Of a stretch of DNA of 24,611 bases, positions 17,457 to 24,611 are shown piece by piece; the first letter of the stretch is position 1, and every line of letters begins with the position of its first letter. The DNA is from CAYLYP01 sp964387795. Its GTDB lineage: Bacteria > Bacteroidota > Bacteroidia > Bacteroidales > UBA7960. The notes beneath the pieces are model-generated. The model saw only the letters and a program-made list of their open reading frames with translations. It was not told the origin of the DNA and searched no databases. The stretch covers positions 1-24,611 of the forward strand of contig CAYLYP010000045.1 in NCBI GenBank assembly GCA_964387795.1, given 5' to 3'. Made by a program: the position numbers and the translations under genes.

Positions 17457-17499
17457 CGCTAACATTTTTTTTTAATTTACAAACCAAACGCTAACATTT
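17457..17499 (+). repeat. 11-bp direct repeat before the start codon
   Basis: CGCTAACATTT occurs at 17457-17467 and again at 17489-17499, 32 bp apart start to start (about three helical turns), with the second copy ending at the A of the ATG at 17500. It could be a leader element or a regulator site; it could also be a small duplication. Confidence 0.45.
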
Positions 17500-20400
17500 A
17501 TGAGGAAAATTACTGTTTTGCTATCATTGGTTTTGATGGCATCGTTTGTTTGGGCTCAAAATTACAGTCAACAAGACCGTGAGAAAATGCTAAGGGAAAA
17601 TGAGCAACGCATGCTTATTGACCAAAAAGCAAGATCCACATTTGACGCAAGCCCATTTACACCAACTGCTTCCACTGTTACTGCACAAAAAGCAACGTGG
17701 GACATCCTTTATTCATGGAGTACAAGTGCTCCAGCAGAGCAAGCAATTGCTTGTAATGGCACCAACTTTTATACTACATTCTGGAATGGTGCAGGGGTAT
17801 TTAATAAATACTCAATGGCAGGTGTTTTTGAATCCACCTTTACAATAGCCACAGCAAGCGGAATCAGGGATTTGGCTTATGATGGTCAGTTTTACTATGG
17901 TGGGGCTTCATCAAGCACATTGTATCAATTAGACCTTGTAAACCAGACTCAGGTATCATCAATTGCAGCAACCGGAATAACAATCCGTCACTGTACTTAT
18001 GACCCTACTGCCGATGGTGGCAACGGAGGTTTCTGGATTGGAAACTGGACTGATTTGTATTTGGTAAGCCGCACAGGTGCCATCTTAACAACAGGACCCG
18101 CAGTGGCCGATGTTTATGGCTCAGCTTATGACGATGTTACTGCTGGTGGACCATATCTTTGGTTCTTCTCTCAGTCAGGAGCAAGCGAATTGGTTACTCT
18201 TCAGCAATTCCGTCTTAGTGATATGACACTGACAGGTGTTGAACATGTAGCTGATAATATTCCTGGTTTTGTATCAGGTTCAATTGCCGGTGGTTTAGAG
18301 GCCTATAAAGATATTTCAACTGGGAAGTTTGTCTTATTAGGAGATATCCAGCAAGATCCTAACCTTATTTTTGGTTATGAACTTTCAGTTATTGCCCCTC
18401 TTGGCGCTCCAAATCTTCCAACAGCAATGACAGTAACACCCGGTGCTGCCGGTGCATTAACTGCTAGCATTGCATGGACAAATCCATCAACAACAGTTGC
18501 AGGTAATCCTTTAACAGAGTTAACAAATATCAAGGTTTATCGTGGTGAGACATTAATTCACACTATTACCAGCCCAACTATTGGAGCTGCAGAAACCTAT
18601 GTTGACAATGCTGTTCCTGCTTCAGGAAACTATACTTACAAGGTACAGGGTGAAAACGCTGAAGGTCTTGGACTAAGTACAACAACAACAGCATTTGTAG
18701 GGACTGATTACCCGGGTGCTCCTGTTAATGTTGTGCTTGCAGCATCTGGCAATAATGGTGTTATTACCTGGGAAGCTCCAGCAGTAGGTTTGAACGGAGG
18801 GTATTTTGTCCCAACCGGATTGACTTATAACGTTACCCGTTACCCTGGCGCAGTTGCTGTTGCCACAGGTATATCTGAATTGACCTATACTGATAATGCA
18901 GTTCCCGGAATCGGCAATTATTACTATGCTGTTCAGGCTATTAATGCTACCGGTCCTGGTGGATCAGCTAATTCAAACATGGTTCTGTTAGGTGCTGAAG
19001 GCATTCTCTTTTACGAATCATTTACTACAGTAACAATTGGCTCAATACCTGATGGCTGGGTTACTGAAGGAGCCGGCACTACCAACTGGGTAGGTTCAAA
19101 CACTGGTAATGCAGGTGGAGAAGCTCCTGAATTAAGGATGAGCTATAGCCCATCATTTAATGGTGATTACAGGTTGTCAACCCCTGATTTCAGTATTGAA
19201 GATTATACAGCACTGAAATTATCTTTCCGTCACATGTTAGATAATTATACATCTGATGAAGGAGAAGAATTAGGAGTTTATGTTTCCTATGATGCTGGTG
19301 CAACATGGGTAGAATTATGGAATTCTGTAATTGGAACTACTGATATTCCTCCAACCCTTAATGAATTCTTTATTGACGTTCCTCCTGCAAAAGCAAACAT
19401 GAGGATTTCATGGTTATTCTCCGGAAACTCATTTAACATTGACAATTATTATATTGACGATGTAGTCGTTGAACCGGTTGTTGAAAATGACCTGAAAGCA
19501 ATTTCCTTAACAGGAAGTGCTACTCCAACAGCAGGCGTTGCCGGCACTTATTCATTCACAATTCAGAATGCAGGTACTGTTACTCAGGATACATACACAG
19601 TAAACCTTTACAAAGAAGGTGATGTATTGATTCAGACTTTGCCTGGCGTTTCAATTGAATTTGCTGCAAACCATACTTTTGAATTCACATGGACTCCTGA
19701 AGATGGAGATGTTGATAATACAGATTTTCTGTATGCCAATATCGTATTTGCCGGTGATGAACTTCCTGGTAACAACCAAAGTGGCCAACTTGCAGTTGAT
19801 GTTCAACCAGCAGGTATAATTATTATTCCAATTGGTGATCATACTACATTACCAGATTACAGGATCCCATTTGATTTCTACTGGAAAAACAGTCTTTCCC
19901 AGACTATTTACTATCCTGATGAAATGGACAATGCAGCAGGTATGCTACTCAGCGTTGCATTATATAACAACTTTTCTTCCAATATAGGACCAAAAGCTGT
20001 TAAAATCTGGGTAGGTTCAACAGAAATGGAAAGCCTTGAAACTGGTTGGGTTGATCCTTCAACCTTAACACTGGTATATGATGGAGAAGTAACCTTCCCC
20101 AATGGTGCAAATACTATATTGATTCCTTTAACAACTCCTTACTTCCATCCAGGAGGCAAGTTAGTTCTTTATACAAACAGGGTCTTTGAAGATGGCTATT
20201 ACAGCTCAAGCGACAAGTTTTATGTTACCGATGCCCCAACGCATCCAAACAAAACACGTCACGTACAGTCTGATGGTACAACATATGATCCATTAGCTCC
20301 ACCAGCACCAGAAGCAGGACAACTATTAAGTTCTCACCCTGATATCTCATTATTCTTAAGTCCTGATAACTTAGGAACACTTGAAGGAGTAGTTACAGAT

Positions 20401-23100
20401 GGAACAAATCCAATTGAAGGCGCAAAAATATTGGTTACTGGCGAAACGTTTTCAATTTCTGCTTTGACTAATGCACAAGGTGAATATTTATTCCAGTATG
20501 TACTTGAAGGTACTTACGATCTTACTATTACTGCTCACGGGTATGTTGACCAGTTGATTGAAGATGTGGTAATTGTAGAAGAACAAACAACTACACAAAA
20601 CGTAATCCTTGAAGCAATCCCAACAGTTTCTGTTAGTGGTATTGTTACCGGAAGCGATGCCCCGGCAGTAGGTTTGGAAGGCGCAACTATTACCCTCACC
20701 GGATATGAAGAATATACCGGAACAACAAATGAATCAGGTGAATTTGAAATCACAGGCGTTTATGCTGATAATACATACAGCATCGAAATCGAATATGCTG
20801 GATTTTCAAACTATACCGGAGAAGTTGTTGTTGCTGATGAAAACGTTGACCTTGGCACAATCACCCTTAGCGAGATTGCTTTCCCTGCTTCTTCTGTAAC
20901 AGCAGTTGTTGAAGATGAAGATGCACTTGTAACATGGTTTGCTCCAGGTAACAATCCTGTTGTTGAATTCCGTTATGATAGTGGTGTTATTGATGGTCAG
21001 CTTGGTTTTGGCTCAGGTACTGCTAATAGTATCATGGGAAGCTGCCACCGTAGAAGTGCGCAGGTTCAGCAAATTAGTTGGCAATGCACATCAGAAGGAG
21101 GCCCACATAATACTGTTAACGTTTATGTAATGGCATTAGATGAAAGTGGTAACCCAACCAGCACTGTATTATATTCAGCAATGGACGTACCTAATACAGA
21201 TAATACCTGGATGGTTCATACATTATCAGCTCCAGTTGAGGCTCCTAACGGTTTTATGCTAGCATTGAGCTATTCTACTGGCTTCCTTGGTCTTGCAACA
21301 GACGTTCCTGATGCACAGTATCCATTTTTGACCAATACCCATTTCTACAATTTTGATTATACTGCCGAAGCTTATTCAACTGTTGAAAGTGCAGGATTTG
21401 CTGCAACCTTCCTGTTACGCGCAATGGGTCTTGATTATGGTCCTGCAGGAAAAGGAACAAATGCAGCTATTGCACGTTCAGCTAAGTTTGGCGAAATTCC
21501 TGTTTATGTTGCTAATGAAGCACCAGTATCAGCAGGCGAACCTGTTTATGCAAGTTTCAATTATAACAGCAAAGCCCTTGTTGGTTATAATACCTTCCGT
21601 CTGTTAGAAGGACAGGAACAGGATGAAGCTCTTTGGGTTTCACTGTCAACAAACCAAACTGATACTTTCTATGTTGATACCCAGTGGGAAACACTTGAAT
21701 CAGAAATCTACAAATATGCTGTAAAAGCAGTTTACACCAATGGCGTATTGTCAGTACCAGCTATTTCAAATGCACTTCCAAAGGCAATGACTGCTCCTGT
21801 TACCATTAACATCACCACCAATGGAGGCGATGCCCCAACAGGTGCCGCAGTAGTTATGACCAACCAGGATGGCAATCCTGAACATGTTTATACTGCATCT
21901 GCTCCAGCTAACGGTATTGTTAATTTACCTGAAGTATGGAAAGGCACTTATGACCTTGCAGTTAACCTGACAGGTTTTGAGGCTTACACAGAAGAAGACA
22001 TCCTTGTTGAAGACGTTGTTGAATTAGACGTTGAACTGATTGAAATCATTGTTACCCCTTACAACCTTGAAGTAGTAACTGATCAATCGAATGCACTGTT
22101 TTCTTGGAACAATGCAGGCAATGCTTTCTTTGAAGATTTTGAAGCATTTACTGATTTTACCCAGGATTTAACCCCTTGGACAACCTATACTTCAAATACC
22201 TCTGCTACTTATGGCTTCAATGGAATAACCTTCCCTGGCTCAGCAGATCCATTTGCTTATATCATTTTCAACCCAACTGCAACAACCCCTATCGTTGATG
22301 GAATGACTGCATATAGTGGTGAAAGATTTGCAGCAAGTTTTGCAAATACTACTCCTCCAAATGACAGTTGGTTAATTTCTCCACAGGTTGGTGTTGATAA
22401 CGGCGCTGTTTTAAGCTTTATGGTTAAAACTTTTGTTCCTGACTATGGTCTTGAAAGATATAATGTTTACGTATCAACTACTGATACTCAGATTTCAAGC
22501 TTTGTTAAGATTTCTGAAGGCACATATCTTGAAGCTCCAGCAGAAGATTGGGCTGAAGTATCATTCGACCTTAGCGATTATGCAGGCCAGAATATCTATA
22601 TTGCTATCCAGTGTGTATCTAATGATGCATTTGTCTTTATGGTTGACGACATTTATGTTGGAGTACCTCAGGCAAAATCATTGACCCACTATAAAGTATA
22701 TCTTGATGAAACTGAAGTAGCCACTACTTCTGACCTTAACTATACTTTTACTGGATTAAGCAATGGTAACCATACAGCAGGTGTTCAGGCTGTTTATTCT
22801 TCAGGTTCTTCTGAAATCGTAAGCACCGGCTTTGTAATTACTATTGGTATTGAAGAACACACAGCTCAAAATCTAAGTGTATTCCCAGTACCTGCAAAAT
22901 CACAGGTAAATGTTACTTCTGATGCAAATATCCTTTCATTACGCGTAACTGATATCACCGGTAGAGTTGTATTCAACCTTGATAAAGTTGATTCCAACAA
23001 CCACCAGTTTGATGTTACCAACCTGAATGAAGGTATTTATTTTGTTCAGATTCTTACTTCCAAAGGTTATGCTACCCGTAAATTCCAGGTAGTAAAATAA
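17500..23100 (+). CDS. Large modular secreted protein with type IX secretion sorting domain
   Basis: This 1866-residue extracellular protein has a signal peptide (MRKITVLLSLVLMASFVWAQ). Approximate layout: repeat-rich beta region, possibly propeller-like (60-300); two fibronectin III-like domains (301-500); a MAM/cleaved-adhesin-like jelly roll (501-660, FYESF...SFNIDNYYIDDVVV); a CARDB-like domain (661-770); an uncharacterised module (778-950); two carboxypeptidase-regulatory-like domains (958-1125); a second uncharacterised module (1156-1315); a fibronectin-like remnant (1340-1430); another regulatory-like domain (1432-1520); a second cleaved-adhesin-like domain (1541-1724); a last fibronectin-like domain; and a Por sorting domain (1790-1866, LSVFPVPAKSQVNVTS...GIYFVQIL...TRKFQVVK). 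No catalytic domain is visible, so adhesion or glycan/protein binding is likelier than proteolysis. Arginine is mostly CGT, unlike several neighbours that use more AGG, consistent with high expression. Confidence 0.88.
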   Translation: MRKITVLLSLVLMASFVWAQNYSQQDREKMLRENEQRMLIDQKARSTFDASPFTPTASTVTAQKATWDILYSWSTSAPAEQAIACNGTNFYTTFWNGAGVFNKYSMAGVFESTFTIATASGIRDLAYDGQFYYGGASSSTLYQLDLVNQTQVSSIAATGITIRHCTYDPTADGGNGGFWIGNWTDLYLVSRTGAILTTGPAVADVYGSAYDDVTAGGPYLWFFSQSGASELVTLQQFRLSDMTLTGVEHVADNIPGFVSGSIAGGLEAYKDISTGKFVLLGDIQQDPNLIFGYELSVIAPLGAPNLPTAMTVTPGAAGALTASIAWTNPSTTVAGNPLTELTNIKVYRGETLIHTITSPTIGAAETYVDNAVPASGNYTYKVQGENAEGLGLSTTTTAFVGTDYPGAPVNVVLAASGNNGVITWEAPAVGLNGGYFVPTGLTYNVTRYPGAVAVATGISELTYTDNAVPGIGNYYYAVQAINATGPGGSANSNMVLLGAEGILFYESFTTVTIGSIPDGWVTEGAGTTNWVGSNTGNAGGEAPELRMSYSPSFNGDYRLSTPDFSIEDYTALKLSFRHMLDNYTSDEGEELGVYVSYDAGATWVELWNSVIGTTDIPPTLNEFFIDVPPAKANMRISWLFSGNSFNIDNYYIDDVVVEPVVENDLKAISLTGSATPTAGVAGTYSFTIQNAGTVTQDTYTVNLYKEGDVLIQTLPGVSIEFAANHTFEFTWTPEDGDVDNTDFLYANIVFAGDELPGNNQSGQLAVDVQPAGIIIIPIGDHTTLPDYRIPFDFYWKNSLSQTIYYPDEMDNAAGMLLSVALYNNFSSNIGPKAVKIWVGSTEMESLETGWVDPSTLTLVYDGEVTFPNGANTILIPLTTPYFHPGGKLVLYTNRVFEDGYYSSSDKFYVTDAPTHPNKTRHVQSDGTTYDPLAPPAPEAGQLLSSHPDISLFLSPDNLGTLEGVVTDGTNPIEGAKILVTGETFSISALTNAQGEYLFQYVLEGTYDLTITAHGYVDQLIEDVVIVEEQTTTQNVILEAIPTVSVSGIVTGSDAPAVGLEGATITLTGYEEYTGTTNESGEFEITGVYADNTYSIEIEYAGFSNYTGEVVVADENVDLGTITLSEIAFPASSVTAVVEDEDALVTWFAPGNNPVVEFRYDSGVIDGQLGFGSGTANSIMGSCHRRSAQVQQISWQCTSEGGPHNTVNVYVMALDESGNPTSTVLYSAMDVPNTDNTWMVHTLSAPVEAPNGFMLALSYSTGFLGLATDVPDAQYPFLTNTHFYNFDYTAEAYSTVESAGFAATFLLRAMGLDYGPAGKGTNAAIARSAKFGEIPVYVANEAPVSAGEPVYASFNYNSKALVGYNTFRLLEGQEQDEALWVSLSTNQTDTFYVDTQWETLESEIYKYAVKAVYTNGVLSVPAISNALPKAMTAPVTINITTNGGDAPTGAAVVMTNQDGNPEHVYTASAPANGIVNLPEVWKGTYDLAVNLTGFEAYTEEDILVEDVVELDVELIEIIVTPYNLEVVTDQSNALFSWNNAGNAFFEDFEAFTDFTQDLTPWTTYTSNTSATYGFNGITFPGSADPFAYIIFNPTATTPIVDGMTAYSGERFAASFANTTPPNDSWLISPQVGVDNGAVLSFMVKTFVPDYGLERYNVYVSTTDTQISSFVKISEGTYLEAPAEDWAEVSFDLSDYAGQNIYIAIQCVSNDAFVFMVDDIYVGVPQAKSLTHYKVYLDETEVATTSDLNYTFTGLSNGNHTAGVQAVYSSGSSEIVSTGFVITIGIEEHTAQNLSVFPVPAKSQVNVTSDANILSLRVTDITGRVVFNLDKVDSNNHQFDVTNLNEGIYFVQILTSKGYATRKFQVVK

Positions 23101-23113
23101 TAACACAATGGAT

Positions 23114-23148
23114 AAAAAAAAAGCCGCCTAAAAGGCGGCTTTTTTTTT
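23114..23148 (+). terminator. Strong intrinsic terminator after the large surface protein
   Basis: The GCCGCC (23123-23128) / GGCGGC (23134-23139) stem with a TAAAA loop is extended by nine A-T pairs and ends in nine T (23140-23148). The preceding A-tract makes it possibly bidirectional. Confidence 0.93.
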
Positions 23149-23205
23149 ATTATAAAAAGAAACACTCATTATATTATTTTTCAACTATTTTTGCAAGCTG
23201 ATTTT

Positions 23206-23239
23206 TTTGGCTCCATGCATGATAATTTTTATTATTTTG
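23206..23239 (+). promoter_or_regulatory. Possible promoter of the TPR gene
   Basis: TTTG (23206-23209), 22 nt, then TTATTTTG (23232-23239), one mismatch from TAnnTTTG and slightly wide spacing. An exact TATTTTTG at 23186-23193 lacks a good upstream -33 element. Either could drive the gene at 23304. Confidence 0.4.
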
Positions 23240-23303
23240 CACTGTAATATCAAAAAAATTTAATTCTTTTGTAATCTATAAGATAACCAATTGACCTTTC
23301 CGA

Positions 23304-24062
23304 ATGAAAAACAGCAGCGCAGATAATTTTGACGAAATCCTTAAAGCCGCACAAAAGAAATTATCAAAAGGTAATTTTGATGACGCCCAGGAGGATTACG
23401 AAAACATACTCGAAGAAGACAAAAATCATACAGAAGCCCTTATTGGAATCTCAATATGTAAACTTCGCACAGGCGCTTTTGATGACGCATTAAAAGATAT
23501 TACCAAAGCATTAAAAAATCACCCCGAATGCCCTGATGCTTTATACCTCAGGGGTCTGATAAAAGGTGCCCTTGATAAACCCAAGGATGCATTAAAAGAC
23601 TTTCAACAGGCACTTACATTAAATCCTGAAAACGCTGATGCATTGTGTGATGCAGGTGGCACTTATCTGGTATTAAAAGAGTATTCAAAAGCTCTTGATT
23701 CCTTTGAACAGTGCCTCAAATTGGATGACAGTAATGAAGAAGCATTGCTTGGAAAAGGGATAAGTCTTTATAACCTGAAAAAAGAAAAAGAAGCGCTTGA
23801 ATTTGTTTCAAAAGCAATTGAGCTTGATGATGAGTACGCTCTTGCATATATTGTCAGAGGTGAAATATTACTAGGTTTAAAACAAACCGAAAAAGCCCTT
23901 GAAGATATAAAAAAAGCCCAGAAACTTCAACCAGACTGGTGGAATAATGAAGATGAGGATTATGAAGACGATGACGATGACGATGATGATGATGATAATG
24001 ACGATGACGACGATGACGAAGGAGATAGTTCTGAACTTGATGATTTTAAATTAGATGATTAA
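23304..24062 (+). CDS. TPR-repeat protein with poly-aspartate tail
   Basis: This 252-residue protein has no signal peptide or membrane segment, so it is probably cytoplasmic. At least five tetratricopeptide repeats run from about residue 10 to 212, recognisable by patterns such as GNFDDAQEDYENILEED, GAFDDALKDITKALKNHP, DKPKDALKDFQQALTLNP, KEYSKALDSFEQCLKLDD and KQTEKALEDIKKAQKLQP. TPRs form helical scaffolds for protein-protein contacts. The end (residues 216-252) is almost purely Asp and Glu, with ten Asp in a row (222-231) and six more (233-238). It is coded by mixed GAT/GAC codons. The acidic tail may bind basic partners or cations. It is flanked by terminators on both sides, so it is a single-gene unit. 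I cannot name a partner. Confidence 0.85.
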   Translation: MKNSSADNFDEILKAAQKKLSKGNFDDAQEDYENILEEDKNHTEALIGISICKLRTGAFDDALKDITKALKNHPECPDALYLRGLIKGALDKPKDALKDFQQALTLNPENADALCDAGGTYLVLKEYSKALDSFEQCLKLDDSNEEALLGKGISLYNLKKEKEALEFVSKAIELDDEYALAYIVRGEILLGLKQTEKALEDIKKAQKLQPDWWNNEDEDYEDDDDDDDDDDNDDDDDDEGDSSELDDFKLDD

Positions 24063-24066
24063 AATG

Positions 24067-24099
24067 AAAAAAGATACCCCCAAAGGGTGTCTTTTTTTT
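24067..24099 (+). terminator. Intrinsic terminator after the TPR gene
   Basis: The GATACCC (24073-24079) / GGGTGTC (24085-24091) stem contains one G-T pair and a CCAAA loop. It is extended by A-T pairs and followed by eight T. It lies just after the stop codon. Confidence 0.88.
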
Positions 24100-24139
24100 A
24101 TATTATTTGTTAAAGACCAATAATGCAGTAAAATTATCA

Positions 24140-24170
24140 TTTGAAATATGGTATTGGTTTTGTATTTTAG
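24140..24170 (+). promoter_or_regulatory. Likely promoter of the M48 protease lipoprotein gene
   Basis: TTTG (24140-24143), 19 nt, then TATTTTAG (24163-24170), one mismatch from TAnnTTTG. An overlapping alternative pairs TTTG at 24159-24162 with TATTTTTTG at 24181-24189. Both are upstream of the ATG at 24209. Confidence 0.45.
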
Positions 24171-24208
24171 CATAACAAATTATTTTTTGCAAATAATAAC
24201 AAAGCCTT

Positions 24209-24611
24209 ATGAAAAAATTTGCTTTCCTTTCAATAATATTCTCACTGGTTCTTTTAGCATCATGCAAAAAAGAAAAGTTGAACCTCTTTTCTGTTGACGA
24301 TGATATTGAATTTGGCAAACAGGTTGCAGCCGAGATTGCTGCCAATCCCACAGAATATCCTATCCTGAAGGAATCGGATTATCCGGTAGCTTATGCACAT
24401 CTCAGGCGTATCAGGAATGAGATCCTCAAATCAACAGATATTGAATACAAGGATCGTTTTGCATGGAATGTCACAATCATAAAAAAAGATGATGTAATAA
24501 ATGCATTCTCTCTGCCGGGAGGCGACACCTACTATTATACAGGCCTGATCAAATTTCTGGATGATGAAGCTCAGTTTGCAGGTGTTATGGCACATGAGTT
24601 TGCCCATTCCG
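24209..24611 (+). CDS. M48-family metalloprotease lipoprotein, 5' part
   Basis: The gene begins at ATG 24209 and runs off the window; 134 codons are visible. A lipoprotein signal peptide (MKKFAFLSIIFSLVLLASC) has a lipobox, LASC, with Cys19 as the lipidated residue, followed by KKEK. The mature chain shows the early M48 pattern: DDDIEFGKQVAAEI, AFSLPGGDTYYYTGLIKFLDDEAQFAGVMAHEFAHS. The last five clear residues, HEFAH, are the zinc-binding HExxH motif with the catalytic Glu. This resembles BepA/YfgC-type periplasmic peptidases and the LoiP group, which act on outer-membrane proteins or lipoproteins; assignment to one of them is inference. The TPR part of BepA, if present, would be downstream. 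The TPR gene just before is separate. Confidence 0.9.
   Translation, partial: MKKFAFLSIIFSLVLLASCKKEKLNLFSVDDDIEFGKQVAAEIAANPTEYPILKESDYPVAYAHLRRIRNEILKSTDIEYKDRFAWNVTIIKKDDVINAFSLPGGDTYYYTGLIKFLDDEAQFAGVMAHEFAHS

Noticed and set aside
17271..17462. A 63-residue ORF in the divergent intergenic region
   Set aside because: It starts at a TTG, is built from AT-rich spacer, and covers the promoter and leader of the next gene.
17500..23100. A surface protease reading of the large sorting-domain protein
   Set aside because: It has adhesin-like domains seen in gingipain-type proteins but no catalytic Cys/His or Ser/His/Asp domain that I can see.
24103..24351. An 82-residue minus-strand ORF
   Set aside because: It is antisense to the start of the M48 lipoprotein gene and has no features of its own.
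1..24611. CRISPR arrays, tRNA or rRNA genes, insertion sequences and prophage genes
   Set aside because: I saw no regular spaced repeats, no tRNA-like cloverleaf, no transposase motif and no phage-type gene.

Overview
The window comes from a member of the Bacteroidota. Several things show this: TTTG / TAnnTTTG-type promoters, few Shine-Dalgarno sites, a type IX secretion (Por) C-terminal sorting domain, a pair of DUF6089-type proteins beside uppS and bamA, and a double Skp/OmpH locus. I cannot name the genus. A 2-oxoglutarate dehydrogenase operon suggests a free-living or respiring lineage rather than a typical gut Bacteroides, but that is inference.

Layout. Bases 1-10487 (+) are an envelope-assembly block: the 3' part of a PBP2 transpeptidase gene, rodA, NAD kinase, two tandem DUF6089-like secreted barrel proteins, uppS (undecaprenyl diphosphate synthase), bamA, and two Skp/OmpH periplasmic chaperone genes. 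PBP2 and RodA build the elongation septum-independent wall, UppS makes the lipid carrier for wall and surface glycans, and BamA with Skp folds outer-membrane proteins. A long bidirectional terminator (10507-10549) separates this block from a convergent block.

Bases 10547-16732 (-) form a very tight four-gene operon read right to left: sucA (E1o), sucB (E2o), nadB (L-aspartate oxidase) and a gamma-carbonic-anhydrase-like protein, with gaps of only 3, 5 and 1 nt. It couples an NAD+-consuming, CO2-releasing enzyme complex to the first step of NAD synthesis and a putative CO2/bicarbonate enzyme. E3 (lpd) is not here. SucA ends in an unusual five-cysteine tail and starts from a strong Shine-Dalgarno site.

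Bases 16733-17499 are an AT-rich divergent intergenic region with one doubtful small ORF, a near-perfect Bacteroidota promoter and an 11-bp direct repeat before the next gene. Bases 17500-23100 (+) encode a 1866-residue modular secreted protein with a type IX sorting domain and no recognisable catalytic domain, closed by a strong terminator. After it come a TPR protein with a poly-aspartate tail and the 5' part of an M48-type metalloprotease lipoprotein that runs off the window.

Most of the window is conserved core gene content. I did not find a convincing new multi-gene system. The best leads are the SucA cysteine tail, the sucAB-nadB-gammaCA operon, two uncharacterised modules in the giant surface protein, and a dispersed-type palindrome after rodA.
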